Below are positions 1 through 7,348 of a stretch of 7,348 bases of DNA, one piece after another; within the stretch, counting starts at the first letter, position 1; every line of letters starts with the position of its first letter. This stretch comes from Sphingomonadales bacterium (GTDB lineage Bacteria; Pseudomonadota; Alphaproteobacteria; Sphingomonadales; Sphingomonadaceae), in contig JANYCM010000328.1 in NCBI GenBank assembly GCA_025360285.1, forward strand, positions 1 through 7,348, given 5' to 3'. The notes under the pieces are model-generated. The model searched no databases and was not told where the DNA came from. It was given only the letters and a program-made list of their open reading frames with translations. Made by a program: the position numbers and the translations under genes.

Positions 1-1
1 C

Positions 2-334
2 GCCGGCCAGGCATTCTGCACGGCCAGCCTGCGCCGCGCCGGCGGCTTCGATGCCCGGCGCTGGAACCTGGTGCTGGAGGATCATGAGATCATCCACCGT
101 GTCAACAAACAGGGCGAAATCGCCTATAGCGCCGGTTTCTGGTGCACCCCGGCCAACCGCGACCGTGATCGCGATTCGATCCGCTGGACGCTGGTGGAGC
201 GCCTCGCCTATCATTTCACGCCGCGGGTGCTGCGCGACCAGTTCTTCTATGGCTTTCTCAAACGCCGCCTCGAAGCCCGGCGGCTGACCAGCGACCGCAT
301 CCGCGAACGCGGCTTCCAGCCGGCGATGGCCTGA
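2..334 (+). CDS. Glycosyltransferase family 2, C-terminal part (5' end outside the window)
   Basis: An open frame enters from the left edge and ends at TGA 332-334, giving the last 110 residues of a protein. Near its start it reads FCTASLRRAGGFD, then LEDHEIIHRV. This resembles the 'GGFD ... EDxE' region of GT-A fold family 2 glycosyltransferases, where the acidic ED pair is the usual acceptor-side catalytic region. The rest is a basic tail (RRLEARRLTSDRIRERGF) without a clear membrane helix. Such enzymes transfer a sugar from a nucleotide-sugar or polyprenyl-phosphate sugar to a lipid or glycan, usually on the cytoplasmic face of the membrane. The next gene starts 3 bases after the stop and encodes a sugar deacetylase-like protein, which supports a shared glycan or glycolipid role. 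The nucleotide-binding half is missing from the window, so donor and acceptor are unknown and the family call is moderate. Confidence 0.68.
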   Translation, partial: AGQAFCTASLRRAGGFDARRWNLVLEDHEIIHRVNKQGEIAYSAGFWCTPANRDRDRDSIRWTLVERLAYHFTPRVLRDQFFYGFLKRRLEARRLTSDRIRERGFQPAMA

Positions 335-337
335 CCC

Positions 338-1198
338 ATGGGCCAGCATACCACCCAGCCCGCCACCCCGGATCGCCCGCGGCTGGTGCTTTGCGCCGAT
401 GATTTCGGCTTTTCGCCGGGCATCAGCGCGGTCATCGCCGATCTCGCCCATCAGGGCCGGCTCAACGCCATCAGTTGCATGGCGGTCTGCCCTGGCTGGA
501 CCACCGATGCGGCGCTGCTGAAGGACCTCCCCGCCAGCGTCGAAATCGGGTTGCATCTGGTGCTGACCGATGAAAAACCGCTGTCGGCGATGACCCGGCT
601 GGCCCCCGATGGCAAGATGTTCAGCTGTGACCAACTGACCCGCCTGTCGGTACTCAAACGGCTGAACCAGCCCGCACTGCGCGCCGAATTGCACGCCGAA
701 ATCATTGCCCAGTTCAACCGTTTTGAAGACGCCATGGGCCGGCCGCCGGCCTTTGTGGATGGCCATCAGCATGCCCACCTGCTCGCCGGCATCCGCGACC
801 TGGTGCTCACCGAAACCGCCTGGCGGGCACCGGGTGCCTGGGTCCGCAATTGCGCTGACAGCCTGGCCGGCATCCTCGCCCGCCCCTTCCCCGGCAAGGC
901 CGCCGCCAGCGCGCTCGAATCACGTGGCCTGGCCCGCGCCGCCGCCGATCATGGCCTGGCCTGCAATGACAGTTTCGGCGGCCACTATGATTTTGCCAGC
1001 GATTACAGCCAGCTGTTCCCACGCTTCCTGCGCCGGCCTGGCAAGATGCACCTGGTCATGTGCCACCCTGGCGCCGGTGATCTGGCCGGTGACAGCATCG
1101 CCTCCGGCCGCAAGCGCGAAGCGCAGGCGCTGGGCACCATGCCGATCGCCGCGATTGCCGCCGCCTGTGGCTTTGCGCCCGCCGGGACCTTTGGCTGA
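338..1198 (+). CDS. ChbG/YdjC/HpnK-family carbohydrate deacetylase
   Basis: This encodes 286 residues from ATG 338 to TGA 1196-1198. The YdjC-like fold is recognisable from its metal-site motifs: ADDFG at residues 20-24, GLHL with His73, DGHQHAH at 141-147, and a late CHPG at 242-245. Family members are divalent-metal enzymes that remove an N-acetyl group from sugars, as ChbG does on chitooligosaccharides; HpnK is the hopanoid-associated branch. No signal peptide is visible, so the protein should be cytoplasmic. The ATG 338 start places ADDFG about 20 residues in, as usual for the family; the next in-frame Met (48) would delete that motif. No strong Shine-Dalgarno is seen, and the 3-base gap after the glycosyltransferase suggests translational coupling. 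The substrate may be the product of that neighbour, which is inference. No other hopanoid genes are visible, so hpnK is not assigned. Confidence 0.9.
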   Translation: MGQHTTQPATPDRPRLVLCADDFGFSPGISAVIADLAHQGRLNAISCMAVCPGWTTDAALLKDLPASVEIGLHLVLTDEKPLSAMTRLAPDGKMFSCDQLTRLSVLKRLNQPALRAELHAEIIAQFNRFEDAMGRPPAFVDGHQHAHLLAGIRDLVLTETAWRAPGAWVRNCADSLAGILARPFPGKAAASALESRGLARAAADHGLACNDSFGGHYDFASDYSQLFPRFLRRPGKMHLVMCHPGAGDLAGDSIASGRKREAQALGTMPIAAIAAACGFAPAGTFG

Positions 1199-1317
1199 TG
1201 TCGGCGGCGGCCTTGGCACGCAGCGGGACGGCGGGCGCTGGCGGGGCCAGCGGCCCTTGCTTTGCCGTCATGTTGTGGCATGGCGAAACGGGGGCACGCG
1301 AAGCAATGGAGTTCCGT

Positions 1318-1935
1318 GTGTCGGACGATGATGACCGCGCCGATAGCCACCCCGATAACCGCAGCACCAGCAGCGGCAATGATCGCGGCGCGGCAACCGG
1401 GCTGCGCGCGGTATTCCTCACCGAACGGCCGATGCTGTTGCGGCTGCTCACCGCGCGGCTGGGCAACCGCGATGCCGCTGAAGACGCGCTGCAGGACATG
1501 TGGCTGAAACTGGCGCAACTGGCCAGCGGGCCGATCGCCCAGCCCAATGCCTATCTGTACCGCATGGCCGCCAATCTGGCCGCCGATCGCCGGCTGTCGG
1601 CGGCGCGCGGCCAGGCGCGGGATGGCGCCTGGTTCGATCTGCAACCAGTCGCCGGCGAACTGCCCGATGCCGAACGCCTGTTGATCGCGCGCGATGATCT
1701 GCGCCAGGTCGATGGCATTCTCGCCGCCATGCCCGACCGGATGCGCCAGGCGCTGCGCATGTTCCGCATTGAAGCCGTTTCGCACCGCGAAATCGCCGAA
1801 CGGCTGGGCATTACCATCAGCGGTGTCGAAAAATTGTTGAAGCGCGCCTATCGCCATCTGCATGATGCCAACGCGGCCACTGCGGGTTCGGACGCCGGGC
1901 GACGTCTGTGGATTGAAGGAGAGCAGGAGTCGTGA
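1318..1935 (+). CDS. ECF RNA polymerase sigma factor, FecI type
   Basis: From GTG 1318 this gives 205 residues. It has the two-domain ECF layout. Sigma region 2 includes DAAEDALQDMW at residues 52-62 and the promoter-melting stretch AYLYRMAANLAADRR at 78-92. Region 4 has a helix-turn-helix (SHREIAERLGITISGVEKLL, 155-174). There is no region 3 and no long C-terminal extension. It should direct RNA polymerase to the receptor cassette and perhaps other genes, under control of the FecR protein that follows. The start is uncertain. GTG 1318 has GGAG six bases upstream; ATG 1306 has only a weak G-rich site; ATG 1198 overlaps the deacetylase stop as TGATG but adds a low-complexity Ala/Gly-rich leader not expected in the family. 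The stop overlaps the fecR start by four bases (GTGA), indicating coupled translation. The function is clear and the regulon unknown. Confidence 0.9.
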   Translation: MSDDDDRADSHPDNRSTSSGNDRGAATGLRAVFLTERPMLLRLLTARLGNRDAAEDALQDMWLKLAQLASGPIAQPNAYLYRMAANLAADRRLSAARGQARDGAWFDLQPVAGELPDAERLLIARDDLRQVDGILAAMPDRMRQALRMFRIEAVSHREIAERLGITISGVEKLLKRAYRHLHDANAATAGSDAGRRLWIEGEQES

Positions 1936-2963
1936 CGACCCAGCCCAACAACATCGCCCATTCCGCCATCATCGATCAGGCGATCGATTGGCACATGCAG
2001 CAGTCCACGATGACGACGGCCGATTGGCAGGCGTTCATCCTGTGGCTGGAGGCCGATCCCGCCCATGCCGCCGCCTTTGACCGGGTGGCGCTGGATGACA
2101 GCTATGTGGCGCAGCGGCCCGATCTGCTGCCGCCGCCGGTGCGTGCAACGGTTTTGCGCCCGCCGCGCTCGCGCTGGCTGTGGGTTGCCGGCGGCGGCGG
2201 CGCGCTGGCCGCCAGCGTGGCGGTCGCCTTGCTGGTGATGCCGGCCCTCCGCGGCGGCGACGGCTTCACCACCATCACCACCCAACCCGGCGAACGCCGC
2301 GACTTGGCGCTGGACGATGGCACCCGCATCGAATTGAGCGGCGGCAGCCGGCTGCGCGTCCAGGACGGCAAGGCCCGGCTGGCAATGCTCGATGCCGGCG
2401 AAGCGACCTTCCATGTTCGCCACGATGCCAGAAACCCCTTCACCGTCCAGTCCGGCGGGCTGACGCTGCGTGACATGGGCACGGTGTTCAACGTGCTGCG
2501 CAGCGGGCCGCAACTGGATGTCCAGGTCGCCGAAGGTGCGGTGATGTTCCAACCCGGCCGCCAGGCGATGCTGCTGACCCCCGGCGCGGCGCTGGCGGTG
2601 CGCGAGGATGTCCACCGCCTGACCCTGACCCGCGTCGCCGTCGAAAGCGTCGGCGGCTGGCGCCAGGGCCGGTTGAGCTTTGCCGGTCAACCGCTCGAAC
2701 GGCTCGCCGAAGCGGTGCATCGTCTCTATGGTGTAACGATGGTGCTTGATGCCGGCTTGTCGGCCCGGCCCTTTACCGGCATGGTCAGTTTTTCGGGCAT
2801 AGCAGCGAAGGACATACCCCATATTGCATCGCTCGTCGGGGCAAAATGGCGACACGATGGCGAGCATTGGTTCCTCACCCGGCCGGAAGTGGCCCCGCCA
2901 GCCAATATTGGCGCTGGCACTGCTGACGCTGGCAGCCCCGGGAGCGCGCGCCGCCACAATTGA
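1932..2963 (+). CDS. FecR-type inner-membrane sigma factor regulator (anti-sigma)
   Basis: This encodes 343 residues from GTG 1932, with AAGGAG at 1916-1921 about ten bases upstream. The N-terminal DUF4880-type cytoplasmic domain (about 8-60; AIDWHMQQSTMTTADWQAFILWLEADPAHAAAF) would bind the sigma factor. One transmembrane helix follows at about 82-106. The periplasmic FecR domain (about 112-210) has the pattern TQPGERRDLALDDGT ... ELSGGSRL. After a GW-RQGRLSFAGQPL segment comes a DUF4974/STN-like domain (about 240-316), the part that contacts the receptor signalling domain in known systems. The protein relays ligand occupancy across the inner membrane and holds or activates the sigma factor. 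All domains are present, so it looks functional. The last ~27 residues after WFLTRP are Ala/Pro/Gly-rich and lie in the stretch shared with the receptor gene. Two rare ATA codons occur near 2799-2817, unlike the rest of the gene. Confidence 0.93.
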   Translation: MTTQPNNIAHSAIIDQAIDWHMQQSTMTTADWQAFILWLEADPAHAAAFDRVALDDSYVAQRPDLLPPPVRATVLRPPRSRWLWVAGGGGALAASVAVALLVMPALRGGDGFTTITTQPGERRDLALDDGTRIELSGGSRLRVQDGKARLAMLDAGEATFHVRHDARNPFTVQSGGLTLRDMGTVFNVLRSGPQLDVQVAEGAVMFQPGRQAMLLTPGAALAVREDVHRLTLTRVAVESVGGWRQGRLSFAGQPLERLAEAVHRLYGVTMVLDAGLSARPFTGMVSFSGIAAKDIPHIASLVGAKWRHDGEHWFLTRPEVAPPANIGAGTADAGSPGSARRHN

Positions 2964-5229
2964 TGCTGATACCCCGCAAACATTGTCGGCTGCGCTGACG
3001 GCGCTGTCGGCGCGCAGCGGGGTCGATATCATCAGCACCGAGGCCGGGCTGGACCGGATCCGGGTGCGGCCGGTGGCGCCTCAGGGATCCGTTGCGGCCA
3101 CGCTCGACCGGCTGCTCGCCGGCACCGGCTTTCAGGCAGTCGTGGTTGACCGCAACAGCTTTCGCATCGTCCGCGCCGCGCGCCCCGAACCGCGCCCCGA
3201 AGCCCGCAAACGCCCGCCGCTGCCTGCGGCCGAGCCAACCGATATCATCGTCACCGCCAGCAAGCAGCATATCAGCCTGCTGCGCTATCCGGGCAGCATC
3301 ACTGTCGTCGGCGGGCTGGACCGGCGGGCCGCCTCCGATACCGTCGCCGATCTGGATGATGTCGCCCGCGCCGCCCCAATATTGCAGAACACCGAGCTCG
3401 GCGCCGGCCGCAACAAGATCTTCATCCGCGGCATCGCCGACAGCAGCTTCAACGGCGCCACGCAATCGACCGCCACGGTCTATTTCGGCGATGTGCAACT
3501 GGGCTATTCCGGGCCGCAGCCGGCGCTGAACACCTATGACATCGCCCGTATCGAGGTGATGGAAGGCCCGCAAGGCACGCTATACGGCGCCGGCGCCATC
3601 GGCGGCATCATCCGCATGTCGCCCAACCCCGTCGATCTGGCCAATCGCCATGCCTCGCTCGCCGCCGGCAGCACGATGCTGGCGGGCGGCGCGCTGGGTT
3701 ATGATGCCAGCGGCATGATCAACCTGCCGGTCATTACCGATCATGTCGGGCTGCGGCTGGTCGGCTATGCCAGCCGCGACGGCGGCTATATTGACGACAC
3801 TTACCGCAAGCTGAAGAATGTCAACGAAACCGACACGGTCGGTGGCCGCGCCGCGCTGCGCATCGATCCCGGTGACGGCTGGAGCGTTGATGCCGGGCTG
3901 CTCGGCCAGGCCATCGATGCGCGCGACGCGCCCTATGCCGATGCCGCCGTGGGGCCGATTGCCCGGCGATCCGCACTGCCGCAGCCGTTTCACAATGACA
4001 TCCTCGCCGGCCGGGTCGTCATCACCAAGAATTGGGACAGCGGCTTGCAGCTCGTCTCCGCCACCGGCCTGGTCACACGCCATGCCAGCGACGTCTTCGA
4101 TGCCACCAAGATCAGCAGCAAGGCCATCCTCACCGCCTATGAAAATGATGAAAGCAATTTGCTCGTCACCCAGGAAATGCGGCTGTCGCGGTCGGTGCCG
4201 GCCGGGCCGTCCTGGGTGGTCGGCGCGGCCTTTCTTTATGATCGCGACATGCAATCGCGGCGGCTGGGGCCGGTCGATGATCCCATCGAACTGATCGGCG
4301 TCACCAATGTGACGCAAAGCGGATCGGTATTCGCCGAACTCACCCTGCCCGTCACGCCGGCGCTGTCGATCACCTTTGGCGGCCGCGGCACCGCGGCGCG
4401 CACCGATGGCGAACCATCGGCACAGCCGCGCGCCGCCAATTTCGTCCGCGGCCGATCGACCCGGCGTTTCGATCCGACGCTGGCGCTGTCGTGGCGGCTG
4501 GCGCCCGGCCTTGCCGCCTATGCGCGGGTGCAATCGGGCTATCGCACCGGCGGCCTCGCGGTGGCGCGCGGCGTCGGCCGGGTGGCGGACTTCCAATCGG
4601 ATTCGATCTATGTCGGCGAAATCGGCCTGCGCCATGAACGCAGCGGCGTGACCGGGCTGGCCTTTTCAACCAGCGCCTCGTTCGCGCGCTGGAACAATAT
4701 CCAGGCCGATCTGTTCAACCGCTTCGGCCAGCCCTTCACCTCCAATATCGGCAATGCCGATATCTATACGCTGGAGGCCGATACCGAATGGGTGCCGCTG
4801 CCCGGCCTGCGCGCCGCGCTGGCGTTCCTTTATACCCAGAACCGCGTCGATGGCGCGATCGCCGCCTCCTCCACCACCAGCAACCAGCGGCTGCCCGAAA
4901 CCCCGCCGCTCGCCGCCACGCTGGATATTTCCTATCGCTGGACGCTCGGCAGCGGTGAAATCCGCGTCGGCGGCACGGCGCGCTATGTCGGCCGGTCGGT
5001 GCTGGGGCCGGGCAATGTGCTTGATATCAGCCAGGGCCGCTATGCCGTCGTCAGCCTGTCCGGCGGCTGGCAGCGCGGCGCCTTCGATGCCTCGCTGACC
5101 ATCGACAATCTGACCAACCGCAACGACAATATCTTCGCCTTGGGCAATCCAATAACCTATGCGGTTCGTGACCAGACGACGCCGCTACGCCCGCGCAGCG
5201 TCCGCGCCGGCATCGGCTGGCACTGGTAG
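2857..5229 (+). CDS. TonB-dependent outer-membrane receptor with STN signalling domain (FecA-like transducer)
   Basis: This encodes 790 residues from ATG 2857. A signal peptide is clear: basic RKWPRQ, a Leu/Ala core, and likely cleavage after GARA at residue 32. The STN domain (about 34-107) contacts the FecR periplasmic end. A Pro/Arg-rich linker follows, then a TonB-box-like DIIVTA at 129-134. The plug domain (about 135-260) contains IEVMEGPQGTLYGAGAIGG from 232. The beta-barrel runs to the C-terminus, ending NLTNRNDN ... RPRSVRAGIGWHW with an aromatic last residue, as outer-membrane proteins usually have. It should import a scarce ligand using TonB energy and report occupancy to FecR. No sequence feature identifies the ligand; siderophore or other iron chelate is the usual case for this architecture. 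A TTG at 2824 would add 11 residues before a normal signal peptide and is less likely. The start lies inside fecR by 107 bases. Confidence 0.93.
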   Translation: MASIGSSPGRKWPRQPILALALLTLAAPGARAATIDADTPQTLSAALTALSARSGVDIISTEAGLDRIRVRPVAPQGSVAATLDRLLAGTGFQAVVVDRNSFRIVRAARPEPRPEARKRPPLPAAEPTDIIVTASKQHISLLRYPGSITVVGGLDRRAASDTVADLDDVARAAPILQNTELGAGRNKIFIRGIADSSFNGATQSTATVYFGDVQLGYSGPQPALNTYDIARIEVMEGPQGTLYGAGAIGGIIRMSPNPVDLANRHASLAAGSTMLAGGALGYDASGMINLPVITDHVGLRLVGYASRDGGYIDDTYRKLKNVNETDTVGGRAALRIDPGDGWSVDAGLLGQAIDARDAPYADAAVGPIARRSALPQPFHNDILAGRVVITKNWDSGLQLVSATGLVTRHASDVFDATKISSKAILTAYENDESNLLVTQEMRLSRSVPAGPSWVVGAAFLYDRDMQSRRLGPVDDPIELIGVTNVTQSGSVFAELTLPVTPALSITFGGRGTAARTDGEPSAQPRAANFVRGRSTRRFDPTLALSWRLAPGLAAYARVQSGYRTGGLAVARGVGRVADFQSDSIYVGEIGLRHERSGVTGLAFSTSASFARWNNIQADLFNRFGQPFTSNIGNADIYTLEADTEWVPLPGLRAALAFLYTQNRVDGAIAASSTTSNQRLPETPPLAATLDISYRWTLGSGEIRVGGTARYVGRSVLGPGNVLDISQGRYAVVSLSGGWQRGAFDASLTIDNLTNRNDNIFALGNPITYAVRDQTTPLRPRSVRAGIGWHW

Positions 5230-5231
5230 CT

Positions 5232-6911
<1,680 letters not shown>

Positions 6912-6947
6912 GGGGCTTGGGCTTTCGAATGGGGGGATGGAGGCTGC

Positions 6948-6976
6948 CGGGCAGCGTCTAGCCGAAGCGCTGCCCG
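6948..6976. repeat. Inverted repeat / stem-loop in the ettA leader region
   Basis: Nine bases CGGGCAGCG (6948-6956) are perfectly complementary to CGCTGCCCG (6968-6976) around an 11-base loop. The element lies 37 bases upstream of the ettA start codon on the minus strand and about 94 bases upstream of the entericidin start. No T-run follows on either strand, so it is not a classic terminator. It could be an mRNA leader hairpin or an operator. Further copies of GCTGCC at 6943-6948 and 6989-6994 could compete for pairing. Confidence 0.5.
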
Positions 6977-7056
6977 AGTTCAAATGACGCTGCCGCCAGG
7001 CCGCAAATGCCGGTTGCCGCGCCGCCCGGTCGCTGGCACATTGGCCGGACTGTCAA

Positions 7057-7063
7057 AAGGGGA
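7057..7063 (+). promoter_or_regulatory. Ribosome binding site of the entericidin-like gene
   Basis: AAGGGGA lies six bases before ATG 7070, the clearest Shine-Dalgarno-like site in the window. It fixes the start at 7070, so the protein begins directly with its lipoprotein signal peptide. The in-frame ATG at 7007 would place 21 residues before that signal and has no such site. Confidence 0.75.
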
Positions 7064-7069
7064 CCCACC

Positions 7070-7213
7070 ATGCGCACCACCGCCATCATCACGCTCGTCG
7101 CCGCCACCATGGCGCTCGCCGCCTGCAATACCGTTGCCGGCGCCGGCAAGGATGTCAGCTCGGTCGGCAAGGCCACCACCAAGGCCGCCGATGATGTGAA
7201 GAAGAAGATGTAG
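7070..7213 (+). CDS. Entericidin A/B-family small lipoprotein
   Basis: This encodes 47 residues from ATG 7070 to TAG 7211-7213. The first 18 residues are a short basic and hydrophobic signal (MRTTAIITLVAATMALAA) ending in the lipobox LAAC with lipidated Cys19. The mature part begins CNTVAGAGKDVSSVGKA, matching the 'CNTVAGxGKD' hallmark of entericidins, and continues as an amphipathic Lys-rich segment ending DDVKKKM. Length is typical of the family. In E. coli, EcnA/EcnB are membrane lipoproteins discussed as an antidote/toxin pair linked to stationary-phase lysis; in alphaproteobacteria single copies are common and their role is poorly defined. No partner gene is visible, so a toxin-antitoxin pair is not supported here. 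The gene is divergent from ettA and appears monocistronic. It is short, but signal, lipobox and ribosome site agree. Confidence 0.92.
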   Translation: MRTTAIITLVAATMALAACNTVAGAGKDVSSVGKATTKAADDVKKKM

Positions 7214-7223
7214 TTTCTACATC
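7207..7223 (+). repeat. Small stem-loop containing the entericidin stop codon
   Basis: GATGTAG (7207-7213) pairs perfectly with CTACATC (7217-7223) around a TTT loop. The TAG stop codon forms the top of the left arm. Seven base pairs with a three-base loop would be modestly stable in RNA. No T-run follows directly, so it is not by itself a terminator; it may protect the 3' end of the message. Confidence 0.4.
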
Positions 7224-7231
7224 GCCCCGTC

Positions 7232-7279
7232 GCCCGAAGCGACCTCCGGTCGCGCGGGCAGGGCGTTAGAGCATTTTTT
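7232..7279 (+). terminator. Possible terminator of the entericidin transcript
   Basis: GCCCG (7232-7236) and CGGGC (7255-7259) form a lower stem, with GCGACC (7239-7244) and GGTCGC (7248-7253) as an upper stem around a TCC loop. Mismatches are AA on one side and G on the other. This is a strong 11-pair GC-rich hairpin 18 bases after the stop codon. The six-T run comes late, at 7274-7279, about 14 bases past the stem, so the geometry is not that of an ideal intrinsic terminator. The position supports a 3'-end role. Confidence 0.4.
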
Positions 7280-7299
7280 CCTGGATCGAGTCTGCATTG

Positions 7300-7325
7300 T
7301 CATCCCGGGCTTGACCCGGGACCCG
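7300..7325. repeat. Palindromic intergenic repeat of alphaproteobacterial type
   Basis: TCCCGGG (7303-7309) and CCCGGGA (7315-7321) are perfect seven-base arms around CTTGA, within GTCATCCCGGGCTTGACCCG. From memory, this 'GTCATCCCGGGCTTGACCCGGGA' form is widespread as a dispersed intergenic palindrome in alphaproteobacterial genomes. Only one copy is in the window, so its repeat nature rests on recognition and not on what is seen here. It may continue past the right edge. Confidence 0.6.
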
Positions 7326-7348
7326 GCTTTACTCTGTGTCGACAGTCG

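Larger units (their letters stand above)
6912..7069. promoter_or_regulatory. Divergent intergenic region between ettA and the entericidin gene
   Basis: These 158 bases must carry the promoters and leaders of both ettA (leftward) and the small lipoprotein gene (rightward), since the two are transcribed apart. I found no convincing -35/-10 pair. The best rightward candidate is TTGCCG at 7014-7019 with CACATT at 7037-7042, a 17-base spacer and a poor -10. The left half holds an inverted repeat described separately. The region is otherwise GC-rich and shows no tRNA or conserved riboswitch pattern that I recognise. Confidence 0.45.

Noticed and set aside
1003..1863. 286-codon open frame on the minus strand
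   Set aside because: It is antisense to the well-supported sigma factor and the end of the deacetylase. Its composition is Gln/Ala/Gly/Arg-rich without a recognisable domain, as expected of a frame shadow in GC-rich DNA.
2824..2856. TTG 2824 as the receptor start
   Set aside because: It would put 11 extra residues before a complete signal peptide that begins naturally at ATG 2857, and TTG is the weaker start codon.
1848..3038. 396-codon open frame on the minus strand
   Set aside because: It runs antisense to all of fecR and the start of the receptor gene. It is rich in His/Arg/Gln/Gly, has no domain pattern, and the plus-strand gene explains the sequence.
3580..4635. 351-codon open frame on the minus strand
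   Set aside because: It is antisense to the receptor barrel, has low-complexity composition and no motifs.
6912..6983. Upstream extension of ettA to TTG 6983
   Set aside because: The added 24 residues are not EttA-like, and the hairpin at 6948-6976 lies in them. The family's conserved N-terminus begins at GTG 6911.
7007..7069. N-terminal extension of the entericidin-like protein from ATG 7007
   Set aside because: It would bury the lipoprotein signal behind 21 residues and ignore the good ribosome binding site at 7057-7063.
7070..7213. Entericidin as half of a toxin-antitoxin pair
   Set aside because: Only one entericidin-like frame is present. I found no second small lipoprotein or antidote frame within the window.

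Overview
The base composition is GC-rich with strong third-position GC. The gene set is an ECF sigma / FecR / STN-type TonB receptor cassette, a ChbG/HpnK-type deacetylase and an entericidin-type lipoprotein. A palindromic repeat of the kind common in alphaproteobacterial intergenic DNA lies at the right edge. Together these suggest an alphaproteobacterium, most likely a sphingomonad. That assignment rests on gene content and style, not on a marker gene.

Layout. (1) Positions 2-1198, plus strand: the C-terminal end of a probable family 2 glycosyltransferase, followed 3 bases later by a complete ChbG/YdjC/HpnK-family deacetylase. They look like one operon for building or trimming a glycan or glycolipid. 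(2) About 1306-5229, plus strand: a cell-surface signalling cassette. It comprises an ECF sigma factor of the FecI type, a FecR-type inner-membrane sigma regulator, and a TonB-dependent outer-membrane receptor carrying an N-terminal STN signalling domain. The genes overlap: 4 bases between sigma and fecR, and about 107 bases between fecR and the receptor. (3) Positions 5232-6911, minus strand: ettA, an ABC-F translation factor, convergent with the receptor gene and only 2 bases away. (4) Positions 6912-7069: a divergent intergenic region with repeated GCTGCC/GGCAGC segments that can form a hairpin in the ettA leader. (5) Positions 7070-7213, plus strand: a 47-residue entericidin-like lipoprotein, followed by hairpins, a T-run and a dispersed-type palindrome that reaches the window edge.

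How the genes work together. In the Fec/Pup/Fpv paradigm, ligand binding to the receptor is relayed by its STN domain to the periplasmic end of FecR, which then releases or activates the sigma factor. All three parts are present and intact here, so the cassette is probably a self-contained nutrient-sensing and uptake unit. The ligand cannot be read from the sequence. ettA and the entericidin are housekeeping or stress-related neighbours with no evident link to the cassette. I see no phage, CRISPR, transposase, tRNA or rRNA in the window, and nothing I would call a wholly new system. The least ordinary features are the long fecR/receptor overlap and the structured non-coding DNA on the right.
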